Shown here: positions 51,056-60,233 of the stretch, in pieces
How positions within the stretch are numbered: position 1 is the stretch's first letter
Layout: each line of letters starts with the position of its first letter
Assembly: GCA_964511575.1 (NCBI GenBank)
Contig: CAZEFM010000004.1
Location: forward strand, 29,049-93,048
Direction of reading: 5' to 3'
Source of the DNA: CALKHT01 sp964511575
GTDB taxonomy: Bacteria > Planctomycetota > Phycisphaerae > Phycisphaerales > Phycisphaeraceae
Length of the DNA stretch: 64,000 nucleotides
Notes under the pieces: model-generated
Database searches by the model: none
Told to the model about the DNA's origin: nothing
The model's input: only the letters and a program-made list of their open reading frames with translations
Program-made: the position numbers and the translations under genes

Positions 51056-53542
51056 TCACTGTCGGCCGCTCACGTTACTGATCGTCGTCGCCTGCGGATC
51101 GAACAGGTTGAACTCGTTCGTCCAGCGAAGCCAGTCCTGCCAATGCTTTCGGTTCATCGGCAGGTTTTCATCCTCAAAAGCAGAATCGGGAATGTTCTTC
51201 AGGTGCCATCGCGCCCGTTCGTTGGCGATCTGCGCTTCCTGAATGCGCCCCAGTTCGCAGTTGGCGTTGACGATCTGCACCAGCGCCACCAGCGAGGCCG
51301 GGTCACGTTCCCAGCGACGTGCCGCCTGATCGTACAACGCAATCGCCTCCTCGAACCGCCCCAGGTCATACGCGCAATCGGCGCGATAAAAGAACGCGTT
51401 GCGGTGGTAAAGCTTCTCCGCCGGCGACAGCGACGCCGCCGCTCGCTGCTCCAACTCGTTCGCCACAGCATCAAACAACTTCAGCGCCGCCTCCAGTCGT
51501 TCCACCCGCGCCGCCCGAAGCGCCGTTTCACGGTCCTCCGCCTGCGTCGAGTTGATCTCCTGCGTCAACTGATCGCTCGACTGCCGATGCGCATCGGCGA
51601 GCAGAAACCGCAGCGTCGGCCCCATCGACCCGTCGCCGTATCGCTCCACCGCTTCCGTCAGCCGCGCAATCGCCCGCTCAAAGTCGTGGCGGTAGTGGTA
51701 AATCCGCCCCAGCTCGATCAGCGCGCTCGCATACTCCTCGCTGTCCGGCGTGATCGATTCATGGTTCGTCACCACATGTTCGAGCACCCGCACCGCTTCA
51801 TCCACCTTGCCCAGCTTGTGGTAGCACCGCGCCAGAGGCACCAGGCTCGCATACGCCTCGAGCGTTCGGCTGTGCTCCTCGACAAGTTCCCGAAACTTCT
51901 CCGCCGCCTCCATGTACTGTCCGGCCGCCATCCGCGCCATGCCCAGACGGCGAATCGCCTGCAGGTACAGCGGGTCCGTCGGCCGGGTCGTGATGTACTG
52001 CACATACGCCTTGACCGATCGATCCCAAAGCTGGGCCGCGTCGTAACACTGCGCCGCCTTCCACAGGCTCATGCCGTACTGTTCATCGTTCACCACTGTC
52101 ACTTCATGCGTGTGGGCGAGGTAGTAGTCGCCGGCAGTGGCGAAGTGTTCCGCCGCCTGACGGTTCGCCATCTCCCGTGCCGCGGGGGACAGCGCCGCGC
52201 CGGCAGCGTTCTGTTCCTGAGCCGCATCGCGACGCTGCTCCGCCAACCGTTCGTGCGTCACCGCCAGGTCGATCAGCAGTTCGGCAGGCAGGCCTTTCGC
52301 CGTGCGATACAAAGGACGCAGCAGCGCCAGATAATCCAGCGCCAGCTCATAATCCTGCCTGTCGAAGTTCAACTCGTACAACGATCGCACGATGTTGGTG
52401 GCCAGGTCCCGGCGGGGGTCGTTGGCACGATCGACGCTCGACAGCCGTTCGATCGCAAGGGCGAAGTCGTCGATCGCTTCGGGGTGGTTGCCCAGCTTCG
52501 CCTTGCAGTCGGCCTGTCCGATGAGAGCGCGAAGGTACGTTTCGGTGTCCGGGTAGTCGCGCACCGCTTTGCTGTAGTAGCCCAGCGCGGTGCGATTGTC
52601 CCGGGCGTCCGCCTGCTCCACTTCCGCCAGACCGACCAGCGCTTCGGCGGTGAGGCTGTCGTGCGACTCCAGCCGATCCAGCGCCTGCATGAAATGACGC
52701 TGGGCATCCGGGTAGTTGCCGATGCGCAATTGCGCCTTGCCGAGCTTGATCATCAGCGGCCCGAGATCGGCATCGCCGCCTTCCGCGTTCAGCCGCTGAT
52801 AGCGGATCATCAGTTCATCCAGCGCCCGATCCGGCGCGTTCACATCGAGCAGCAGTTGCGCTTCCAGCGCGCCGATCCAGATCGAGCCGTTGCGTCGCAC
52901 CCGGCGGTCGCCATCGGTGCGAAGCTCCTGCTTGTACCGTTCGATCAACGGGGCGAGCGATGCCGGCTCGATCGGTCGGGCGGCTGTGTCGAGTCGGCGT
53001 TCGATCATCTGTCGCACCAACCCGTGGCGCGACATGCCCAGCTCCGGCTCCAGCGAGTCGAGAAAGGCGAGCGCCTCCTGTTCCCGATCCAGTGCCATGA
53101 GCGTGTGCGCCCATCGCTGCAACTGGATCGGCGTGAAGGTGTGGGCCAGTTCCTTCGCCTGCTGATAGTGGCGCAGGATCAGCCGATGGTTGTCGGCACT
53201 GTTCCACCCCTCAGCGCGCTGCTTCAGGAAAATCTGATCGCCACTGAGGGCGGCGAACCTGGCGCGGTCGGCTGCGGAGGCGGCTTCCAGATGAGGCTCG
53301 GCTTTGTCGAGTTCCTCCCGGGCGCGGTCCGGCTCGTTGGCTTCCAGCCAGTTCCGTGCCGCTTCGAGGGCAGCGCCGATGTCATAGGTCTGAGGTGTGG
53401 GCACCGCCAGGTAGATCCCGATGAACAGCAGCAGCACACCCGCCACGAGGGTGGGCATCTGCCACAGTTGCGTCCAGGCGGGCCCGGTTTGTCGTTGCCT
53501 CGGCGCCATCCCATGCCTTCCATGCGCCGCAACCGGTGACAC
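51056..53542 (-). CDS. Membrane-anchored TPR-repeat protein
   Basis: The 828-residue product has one N-terminal membrane helix (LVAGVLLLFIGIYLAVP) and then an array of about 15 tetratricopeptide-like repeats, e.g. ALGYYSKAVRDYPDTETYLRALIGQADCKAKLGNHPEAIDDFALAIERL and AAEKFRELVEEHSRTLEAYASLVPLARCYHKLGKVDEAVRVLEHVV. This is a protein-interaction scaffold of unknown partners, with the bulk probably periplasmic. It lies upstream of the flgN-like gene on the same strand, 171 bases away. Long intergenic repeat copy 2 starts about 125 bases from its start codon. Confidence 0.82.
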   Translation of the reverse strand: MSPVAAHGRHGMAPRQRQTGPAWTQLWQMPTLVAGVLLLFIGIYLAVPTPQTYDIGAALEAARNWLEANEPDRAREELDKAEPHLEAASAADRARFAALSGDQIFLKQRAEGWNSADNHRLILRHYQQAKELAHTFTPIQLQRWAHTLMALDREQEALAFLDSLEPELGMSRHGLVRQMIERRLDTAARPIEPASLAPLIERYKQELRTDGDRRVRRNGSIWIGALEAQLLLDVNAPDRALDELMIRYQRLNAEGGDADLGPLMIKLGKAQLRIGNYPDAQRHFMQALDRLESHDSLTAEALVGLAEVEQADARDNRTALGYYSKAVRDYPDTETYLRALIGQADCKAKLGNHPEAIDDFALAIERLSSVDRANDPRRDLATNIVRSLYELNFDRQDYELALDYLALLRPLYRTAKGLPAELLIDLAVTHERLAEQRRDAAQEQNAAGAALSPAAREMANRQAAEHFATAGDYYLAHTHEVTVVNDEQYGMSLWKAAQCYDAAQLWDRSVKAYVQYITTRPTDPLYLQAIRRLGMARMAAGQYMEAAEKFRELVEEHSRTLEAYASLVPLARCYHKLGKVDEAVRVLEHVVTNHESITPDSEEYASALIELGRIYHYRHDFERAIARLTEAVERYGDGSMGPTLRFLLADAHRQSSDQLTQEINSTQAEDRETALRAARVERLEAALKLFDAVANELEQRAAASLSPAEKLYHRNAFFYRADCAYDLGRFEEAIALYDQAARRWERDPASLVALVQIVNANCELGRIQEAQIANERARWHLKNIPDSAFEDENLPMNRKHWQDWLRWTNEFNLFDPQATTISNVSGRQ

Positions 53543-53668
53543 CCCGGCCGCGGCGGCCCGATAATGATCCAGTTAGCCCTATCGTCCACCCGGCCTTGCG
53601 CGGTTTAACTTATGTGAGGCAAAGGATTGCGGGAGGGGCGATGGCGGAGGGTGATTGCCGATTGCCGA

Positions 53669-53897
53669 TTGCCGATTGGGTTCCGGCATTGGTGTGCTGG
53701 CGGTGGCTTCGGGCCTCTGATCGCTGGCTTCGATCGGATGTCGTCCCCCGGGGGGGCGTGTTGTGTCGTTTGGCTGTAACCTCCTTTCCTTTAATGGCTT
53801 CTGTCGATTTTGGGGGATGTCACCCCCACGACAAAGACGACATGGTCTTTTGATTGCGGATTCGGATTTCGGATTGCGGATTTGAGCTTAAGTGCGG
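53669..53897. repeat. Long intergenic repeat, copy 2 (upstream of the TPR gene)
   Basis: Aligns with 35581-35813 over about 230 bases in the same orientation. The left end is preceded by tandem GATTGCC heptamers (53652-53680). Shared blocks include GGGCCTCTGATCGCTGGCTT, CGGATGTCGTCCCCC and GATTTTGGGGGATGTCACCC. After it come imperfect repeats of the word gacctct/ggcctct (53938-53992). The gap 53543-54221 contains no gene. Confidence 0.75.
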
Positions 53898-54138
53898 ACA
53901 CAACGGGGTGTTACTGCGTTCTGGCATCCGATCGCTGACTTCCGACCTCTCTTCCGACCTCTGGCCTCTGTCTTCCGGCCTCTGTCGTCCCAATCTCCGT
54001 GGACATATCCAATACTACCGAATAAAATGCAAAAATCAATCCATCGGTTAGGTCGCTTCTTTCTGTTGGGTGCCGGTCGATGGTTAGCTGACCTCGAATG
54101 CGGGCCGTTGTGTCATCTCCTTCAATAAAACATTCGTT

Positions 54139-54154
54139 TGTGATATAGAACACA
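54139..54154. promoter_or_regulatory. CRP/FNR-like palindrome upstream of the GH2 gene
   Basis: TGTGATATAGAACACA fits the CRP half-site layout TGTGA-N6-TCACA with one mismatch, and the flanks extend the symmetry (TTTGTG/CACAAT). It lies 67 bases before the glycosidase start codon. A CRP-like or other dimeric regulator could bind here; no regulator gene is nearby. Confidence 0.35.
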
Positions 54155-54221
54155 ATACCGTATCCTGAAGCTTTCGCTGAGGAGTTGAAGCGGCGGTTCT
54201 GGTATTGGAAGGAGCGAAGCG

Positions 54222-56477
54222 ATGCGAATGGGCTGGTTCACGGCGTGGGTGGCGGCGGTGGTGGTTTCGACGGCGGGGGTGTGGGGCGCGGAGCGCTGGG
54301 CGCCCGCTGAGGCGCCGATCATGACCCCCTGGGCGGCGGATGTGTCGCCCGACAACGTTTTGCCCGAGTATCCCCGGCCGCAGATGGTTCGCGAACGCTG
54401 GCTCAACCTCAACGGTTTGTGGGACTACGCGATCGTTTCCGCCGATGCGGATGCGCCGCAGCGGTACGGCGGTGAGATTCTCGTGCCGTTTCCGATCGAG
54501 TCGGCGTTGAGCGGGGTGGGCAGGAACGTCGGGCCGGACAACTGCGTGTATTACCGCCGGTCGTTCGTCGTGCCGGCGGATTGGCGCGGCGAGCGCGTGC
54601 TGCTTCACTTCGGCGCGGTCGACTGGGAAACGCAGGTCTGGGTCAACGGCGAACAGGTGGGCGAGCATCGCGGAGGATACGACCCCTTCGCCATCGACAT
54701 CACCGATGCGCTGCGCGATGGTGGCGAGCAGGAACTGGTTGTGCGCGTCTGGGACCCGACCGATGGCGGTACGCAGCCACGCGGCAAGCAGATCCGCCGA
54801 CCGCACGGCATCTGGTACACCCCGGTCACCGGGATCTGGCAGACCGTGTGGCTCGAACCCGTGCCGGCCCAGCGCATTGAACGGCTCGTCATCACGCCGG
54901 ATGTGGATCGCAACGCGGTGCGCATCGAAACGATTCTGACGCAGCAGGACGATGCGACGGTCGAGCTGCGCATCTACGACAACGATGAACTGGTTGCCCA
55001 GGGGCAGGGCGCCTCGGTGGAGATTGAACTGGCGAACGCCAAACTGTGGTGGCCGCACGATCCGTTTCTTTACGACCTGAAGGTGGTGGTTCGCCGGGAT
55101 GGCGGGATTGTCGATGAGGTCGACAGCTACTTCGGCATGCGTAAGATCGCGTTGGGCAAGGACGATCAGGGCGTCACGCGCATCTTCTTCAACAACACGT
55201 TTCTCTTTCAGTACGGTTTGCTCGATCAGGGGTGGTGGCCCGATGGGCTGTACACCGCGCCGACGGATGAGGCGCTGCGGTATGACATCGAGATGACCAG
55301 GCGGTTCGGCTTCAACATGGCGCGGAAGCATGTGAAGGTGGAGCCGGCGCGCTGGTATTACTGGGCGGACAGGCTGGGGCTGATTGTCTGGCAGGACATG
55401 CCCAACGGCGACCGACACATCGGGCCGAACGACCCGGATGTGCGGCGATCGCGGCGAAGCGTTGAACAGTTCGAGCGTGAATACGCTGCAATGATCCGCA
55501 GTTTTTACAACCACCCGAGCATTGTGATGTGGGTGCCGTTCAACGAGGGGTGGGGCCAGTTCGACACGGCACGGATCGTGGAGCTGACGCGGCGCCACGA
55601 TGCGACGCGGCTGGTGAACAACGCCAGCGGCTGGGCGGATCGCGGGGTGGGGGATGTGATGGACATTCACGTGTATCCCGGGCCCGCGTCGCCGAAGCCG
55701 GAGGCGAACCGTGCGGCGGTGCTGGGCGAGTTCGGCGGGCTGGGGCTGGTGATGAGCGATCACCTGTGGAAGGTGGATGACAACTGGGGGTATCGGTCGT
55801 ACCCATCGAAAGAGAAGCTGCACGAGGCGTATATGCAGATGGTGGAGCAGTTGCGCTTGCACATCATGGATTCGGGATTGTCGGCGGCGGTGTACACGCA
55901 GACGACGGATGTGGAGATCGAGGTGAACGGCCTGATGACGTACGACCGTCGGGTGGTGAAGCTGGATGCCGATGCGCTGGCGGCGGCGCACGCGAAGCTG
56001 TACAGCGCGGCAACGAAGCTGCAGAAGCTTGCGCCGACTTCGCGGCGTCAACCGCAGACGTGGCGGTTCACCACGGACGAGCCGGCATCGGGATGGCACG
56101 AGCCGACATTCGATGACTCGGCGTGGCGGCAGGGGACGGGCGGGTTCGGCACACGCGGCACACCCGGGGCGATCGTCAACACCACCTGGCAGACGCCACG
56201 CATCTACCTGCGGCGAACGTTCGAACTCGATCCCGAAGCGATCGGCGATGAAGGCACGCTTTACCTGATCGTGCACCACGATGAGGATGCGCGGGTGTAT
56301 CTCAACGGCAAACTCGTGGCGACGCTGTCGGGCTACATCACCGATTATGCGTTCGTTCCGGTTCCGCGGGCGCTGCGCTCCGAGCTGCGCGCGGGGGAAA
56401 ACGTGCTGGCGGTCGAGTGTCGGCAGACGGGAGGCGGGCAGTACATCGACGTCGGCCTGGTGTGGAGCGATGAGTGA
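54222..56477 (+). CDS. Secreted glycoside hydrolase family 2 enzyme
   Basis: The 751-residue product has a signal peptide (WFTAWVAAVVVSTAGVWG) and the GH2 plan: a sugar-binding jelly-roll domain (ENGLWDYAI-like LNLNGLWDYAIVSAD, YYRRSFVVPADW, VDWETQVWVNGEQVGEHRGGYDPF), an Ig-like domain, and the TIM barrel. Catalytic acid/base Glu is in VMWVPFNEGWGQ (about residue 442) and the nucleophile Glu in AAVLGEFGGLG (about residue 503). A C-terminal lectin-like domain (about residues 610-750, VHHDEDARVYLNGKLV) is added. Likely a beta-galactosidase, glucuronidase or mannosidase; the substrate cannot be read. AAGGAG lies 8 bases before ATG 54222. Confidence 0.9.
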   Translation: MRMGWFTAWVAAVVVSTAGVWGAERWAPAEAPIMTPWAADVSPDNVLPEYPRPQMVRERWLNLNGLWDYAIVSADADAPQRYGGEILVPFPIESALSGVGRNVGPDNCVYYRRSFVVPADWRGERVLLHFGAVDWETQVWVNGEQVGEHRGGYDPFAIDITDALRDGGEQELVVRVWDPTDGGTQPRGKQIRRPHGIWYTPVTGIWQTVWLEPVPAQRIERLVITPDVDRNAVRIETILTQQDDATVELRIYDNDELVAQGQGASVEIELANAKLWWPHDPFLYDLKVVVRRDGGIVDEVDSYFGMRKIALGKDDQGVTRIFFNNTFLFQYGLLDQGWWPDGLYTAPTDEALRYDIEMTRRFGFNMARKHVKVEPARWYYWADRLGLIVWQDMPNGDRHIGPNDPDVRRSRRSVEQFEREYAAMIRSFYNHPSIVMWVPFNEGWGQFDTARIVELTRRHDATRLVNNASGWADRGVGDVMDIHVYPGPASPKPEANRAAVLGEFGGLGLVMSDHLWKVDDNWGYRSYPSKEKLHEAYMQMVEQLRLHIMDSGLSAAVYTQTTDVEIEVNGLMTYDRRVVKLDADALAAAHAKLYSAATKLQKLAPTSRRQPQTWRFTTDEPASGWHEPTFDDSAWRQGTGGFGTRGTPGAIVNTTWQTPRIYLRRTFELDPEAIGDEGTLYLIVHHDEDARVYLNGKLVATLSGYITDYAFVPVPRALRSELRAGENVLAVECRQTGGGQYIDVGLVWSDE

Positions 56478-57019
56478 GGTCGGCTGAGCGACCGGAACGT
56501 GCATCTCGTTCATCGACACGTTCGGCAGCGTAAAAGCGGCGGAATCGACGCACATTTGCGTTTGGCGCTGCCTTGCACTGCAAACGCGGCAAACACGCGC
56601 AACGTGCTGGTGATGTATTGATGCGATGATTTCACATCGTTCGCATTTTTCCGGGCACAACGACGATTGAAGCTGATCGTGTGTGCGCAGGAAGTTGCGA
56701 CGAGGCGATCGGTGCAACGGTGCACATTCAGTCAATTCCCCACGCAGCGTCTGGCGATCGTCCTTATCGCTGCGAACGCCCATTCGATCAACATTGTTAC
56801 CGCAACGTGCCTGATCAGTTCTTCGCAGGCTTCTGCATCGAACAAAACGCGCCGCCCTGAAAGGAAGGCGTATTCCGGCGGATCGTTCGCATTCCCGAAA
56901 AAGCTGAGTTCAACCGTCCGCGGGTTGTGGCGTGCGCTCGCGGATGAGAGACGGCCGAGGCGGTCGGCCACAGCGATGGGTGCGCTCAAACCCAGGCAGT
57001 TGGAGAGTGAGGGAAAACC
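56478..57019. other. Gap of 542 bases without a supported gene
   Basis: Between the GH2 gene and the first multicopper oxidase gene I see no gene, RNA or repeat. A 118-codon open frame on the plus strand (56667-57023) has no ribosome-binding site, no recognisable domain and poor composition. A short palindrome-like stretch at 56617-56645 (gatgatttcacatcgttcgcat) is the only structure noted. Confidence 0.6.
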
Positions 57020-58177
57020 ATGAGACGACGCGAGGTGCTGAAGATGGCGAGTGTGGGCGTGGGAGGCGCCCTGTTGGCGGACACGACGCTGGGCGAGTAT
57101 CTGCAGACGGCATCGGCGCAGACACGACCCAACACGATCTTCAAGTTTCAGATCGTCGAGTGTCTGGTGGAGATGGTGACGGAGGACCCGGTGTACATGT
57201 GGTGTTACGCGGATGAAACCGGGCCGCACTTCCCCGGGCCGACGATCATCGTGCCGGAAGGGCAGAGCATTTTCATTGAGCTGACGAACACGTTGACGCG
57301 GTCGGCGGCGTTCAGCATCCCGGGTGTGCTGAACCTGGTGGCGCGGCCGGGACAGACGGTGTCGGCGCGGGTGCGTGCACCGCGTGCGGCGTGCTATCTG
57401 TACTACGATTCGCTCAATGCGCCGTTGAACCGGGTGATGGGGTTGCATGGTGTGCTGATCACCACGCCGCGCCACGGCCACGCGCCCTACAGTGACCCGA
57501 CGCCGGCGATCACGCAACTGTTCAACAACCTGAGCAACCCGAACGAGTTCGCACACGGCGAGGCGTGGAAGCCGGAGAACACAACGATCTGGCTGTTCAC
57601 CGAGATCGATCCCGATTTGAACGAACAGGTGCGCAGCGGCAACGTGCGGACGGGGTATGAGTTCGGCCAGCGGTTCACGCCAACGTATTTCACGATCAAC
57701 GGCCGCTCGGGTTACTTTTCGGCGCATTCGCACGACACGGCGATGCACAGTGTGGTGGGGCGGCCGCGGCTGCTGCGCATGCTGAACGCGGGGTTGTGGG
57801 CGCATTCGCTGCACGTGCACGGCAACCATGCGTATACGCTGGGCAACTCGGCGGGGTGTTACGACAACCTGTATTACCTTGAAACGTGGACGCTTCCGCC
57901 GACGGATTGCATCGACGTGCTGTATCCGTTCATTCAGCCGCCGGACATTCCCCCCGCCGTGTGGCAGCGTTATCTCAACAACACGTCGGAAGAGGGATTC
58001 CCCATCGAGTTTCCGGCGCACTGTCACACGGAGATGTCGCAAACCGCGCGGGGCGGCAACTATCCGCACGGCGCGGTGTCGCACATCGTGTTCGAGGGCA
58101 TTGCCGGGCATGAGGTGGAGCATCACGGGCGGTTCCGGTTTATCGGCAGCCATGAGGCGACGCCGCACGAGGATTGA
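57020..58177 (+). CDS. Multicopper oxidase-like protein A (carries motifs L3/L4)
   Basis: The 385-residue product starts with a twin-arginine-like signal (MRRREVLKMASVGVGGALL). It then has cupredoxin strands beginning FPGPTIIVPEGQSIFIEL. Near residue 263 lies SLHVHGNHAY within HSLHVHGNH, the L3-type motif (HxxHxHxxH), and near 333 FPAHCHTEMSQTARGG, the L4-type HCH motif. The HWH and HCH motifs expected in the first domain are missing (FSIPGV stands where HWHG would). Also, the type 1 His that normally follows HCH at position +4 is Ser. A partner gene with the missing motifs lies 55 bases downstream. Probably an extracytoplasmic copper protein. Confidence 0.8.
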   Translation: MRRREVLKMASVGVGGALLADTTLGEYLQTASAQTRPNTIFKFQIVECLVEMVTEDPVYMWCYADETGPHFPGPTIIVPEGQSIFIELTNTLTRSAAFSIPGVLNLVARPGQTVSARVRAPRAACYLYYDSLNAPLNRVMGLHGVLITTPRHGHAPYSDPTPAITQLFNNLSNPNEFAHGEAWKPENTTIWLFTEIDPDLNEQVRSGNVRTGYEFGQRFTPTYFTINGRSGYFSAHSHDTAMHSVVGRPRLLRMLNAGLWAHSLHVHGNHAYTLGNSAGCYDNLYYLETWTLPPTDCIDVLYPFIQPPDIPPAVWQRYLNNTSEEGFPIEFPAHCHTEMSQTARGGNYPHGAVSHIVFEGIAGHEVEHHGRFRFIGSHEATPHED

Positions 58178-58232
58178 CCGCACCGCACGATCGTTCATCA
58201 GCACCATGCGTTAGAGGGAAGGAAGTTGCATC

Positions 58233-59285
58233 ATGAGTCAGTTACCACGCATCAAACGCGGCCCCATTGACGACCTGGAACATTTCCGGTCATTCAGCAA
58301 CGAAGTTCCATCGGCGTCGCCGGACACGCCGGACCGGATCGATCCGGATGTCGCGATCGAAATCCGGATGCGCGATGGCCGGGAAATCCGAATGCCCGAC
58401 GGCAAGGAGGTGGAAATCTGGTATCTCGCGAAGAAGGAGGATGAGGGACAGATCTTTTTTCCGTCGCAGACGTTGCGGTTCATCGAAGGGCAGATCGTAC
58501 ACGCCACGCTGAACCCGCGGCACGGGCCTCACACGATTCACTGGCACGGCATCGAGCCGACGACCTTCAACGACGGCGTGGGGCACATCAGCTTCGAAGT
58601 GGCGGGCAACTACACGTACCAATGGATGGCGTCGTACGCCGGGACGTATCTGTACCACTGCCATCGCAACACCGTGTTGCACTTTGAGATGGGCATGGCC
58701 GGGCCGCTCATCATCGACCCGCCGCAGGGTGAGGGGTTTGTGCGGCGCGAGAACGAGATCATCCCCTACGACGTGGAACGCATCTGGATGGCGGATGAGA
58801 TCGACAGCGTGTGGCACACGTTTGACAAGGACACGGGCATCGGCGGGTTTCCGTTCGATACGGAGCCGGCCTCGCTGCACGATTTCAAGCCGGATTACTT
58901 TTTCATCAGCGGCGTGCCGAACACGCAGACGGCAACGGAACAGGCGGTGGTGGCGAACGTGAAGGTGGGCGAGACGCTGCTGCTTCGGCTGGGGCACATC
59001 GGCTACACGCGTCATCGTTGGTTGATCGGCCACGAGGTGGAGGTGATCGCGATGGACGGGCGAACGCTCGGATCATCGGGACCGACGCCGGGTCATGCGA
59101 CATACAACCGCCCGTTCAAGCTTCCGCCGAACACCCCGATCGATCTGACGACGGCGCAGCGGTGGGATGTGCTGGTTCGGCCGACGACGCCGGGGTCGTA
59201 TCCGGTGCGTCTGGAATATCGGCATGTGAACACCGCGCGTGACACGCCGCTCGCCATTGCCGAAACGTTCATTCACGTCGCGTGA
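58233..59285 (+). CDS. Multicopper oxidase-like protein B (carries motifs L1/L2)
   Basis: The 350-residue product lacks an evident signal peptide. It contains HTIHWHGIEPTTFNDGVGH (L1, near residue 102) and GTYLYHCHRNTVLHFEMGMAGPLI (L2, near residue 140), then a second cupredoxin domain (EVEVIAMDGRTLG, LTTAQRWDVLV, GSYPVRLEYRHVNT). The L3 and L4 motifs are absent. Together with the gene 55 bases upstream the pair supplies all eight histidines of a trinuclear copper centre. GGAAGGAAG precedes ATG 58233. Without a signal it may be exported by hitch-hiking on protein A, or the start may be wrong. Confidence 0.82.
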   Translation: MSQLPRIKRGPIDDLEHFRSFSNEVPSASPDTPDRIDPDVAIEIRMRDGREIRMPDGKEVEIWYLAKKEDEGQIFFPSQTLRFIEGQIVHATLNPRHGPHTIHWHGIEPTTFNDGVGHISFEVAGNYTYQWMASYAGTYLYHCHRNTVLHFEMGMAGPLIIDPPQGEGFVRRENEIIPYDVERIWMADEIDSVWHTFDKDTGIGGFPFDTEPASLHDFKPDYFFISGVPNTQTATEQAVVANVKVGETLLLRLGHIGYTRHRWLIGHEVEVIAMDGRTLGSSGPTPGHATYNRPFKLPPNTPIDLTTAQRWDVLVRPTTPGSYPVRLEYRHVNTARDTPLAIAETFIHVA

Positions 59286-59358
59286 CCCGGTGGGTATGTG
59301 GCGTGAACAGGGGAAAGCCAGGGACAACTTTCAGCAACCATGGAGAGGAGCTTCATCG

Positions 59359-60123
59359 ATGCAACGGTTAATCATCACAGCGGCGGGATGTCTGTCGCTC
59401 GCTTCGGGGGCGATGGGTTCGGTGGTGAACGGCGACTTCGGCACGGGTGATCTGTCGGGATGGGAGTCGCTGGGCATGGCACGCGTGGTCGATGGCGCGG
59501 CATACGGCAGCAGCGACGCATCGTACGGACAGTTCCAGGCATTGCTTGAGAACGGACGGTTGGCGTTCGTCGGCACGCCGCAGGAAACGGAGACGACGGA
59601 TGTCACCGCGGCGGAAATCGAAGCGTTCGCGGGCCTGACGCCGGGCACGTTGGACGGGTTATCGACGGGTGTGGCGACGGAAGGGTCGGCGATTCGGCAG
59701 CAGATCAACGTGACGGCCGGGCAGGTTCTGCGCGTGCGCTTCAAGTTTCTGACGGATGAGGATTTTTTCAACGACTATGCGTTCGTGTCGATCGTGCCGC
59801 AGCACGGGGCAACGCTGCTGTCGCAGGTGTTCGAGCCGGACGGCAGCGAGTTTCCGCCATTCAATCCGGAACTGATGGCGTCGTCGACACGCTATCTGTC
59901 GGAGACGGGTTACCTCGAGTTCGAGCAGGTGCTGACAGAGAGCGGCGTGATCACGCTGACGCTCGGCGTGGTGGATGTGGATGACTTTCTGGGCGACGAC
60001 ATCAGCGTGGACAGTGGGTTGCTGGTGAGCTACGTCCTGGTGCCGGAACCGACATCGGTGGCGCTCGTGACGATGGGCAGTCTTTTGCTTCTCAAGCGGC
60101 GCTCGGCAGGGGCGCGCGGGTGA
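59359..60123 (+). CDS. PEP-CTERM secreted protein 1
   Basis: The 254-residue product (ATG 59359, GAGAGGAG 9 bases upstream) has a signal peptide (LIITAAGCLSLASGAMGS), a secreted jelly-roll-like domain beginning VVNGDFGTGDLSGWESLG (a form common in planctomycete exported proteins) and a PEP-CTERM tail, VPEPTSVALVTMGSLLLLKRR. The tail directs it to exosortase-dependent processing and surface display. No exosortase gene is in the window. It begins 73 bases after the multicopper oxidase B stop. Confidence 0.88.
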   Translation: MQRLIITAAGCLSLASGAMGSVVNGDFGTGDLSGWESLGMARVVDGAAYGSSDASYGQFQALLENGRLAFVGTPQETETTDVTAAEIEAFAGLTPGTLDGLSTGVATEGSAIRQQINVTAGQVLRVRFKFLTDEDFFNDYAFVSIVPQHGATLLSQVFEPDGSEFPPFNPELMASSTRYLSETGYLEFEQVLTESGVITLTLGVVDVDDFLGDDISVDSGLLVSYVLVPEPTSVALVTMGSLLLLKRRSAGARG

Positions 60124-60233
60124 ATGGCACGCGGGTGAATGGTGCGCTGTGCTTCGGTTGTGTGTGGACATGATGGATGGTCGGGCGTCAGCGTATGAAC
60201 GCCTGAAAGAACTTCTGTGTGGGAGACAATGCG

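Noticed and set aside
53652..53680. Tandem GATTGCC repeats considered as a CRISPR array
   Set aside because: The units are 7 bases with no spacers and no cas genes nearby.
54084..56783. Long minus-strand open frame (about 900 codons) opposite the GH2 gene
   Set aside because: Mirror frame of a well-supported glycosidase with both catalytic glutamates; its translation is Arg/His/Pro-rich without motifs.
56667..57023. 118-codon plus-strand frame between the GH2 and copper oxidase genes
   Set aside because: No ribosome-binding site, no recognisable domain, and it overlaps the next start codon.
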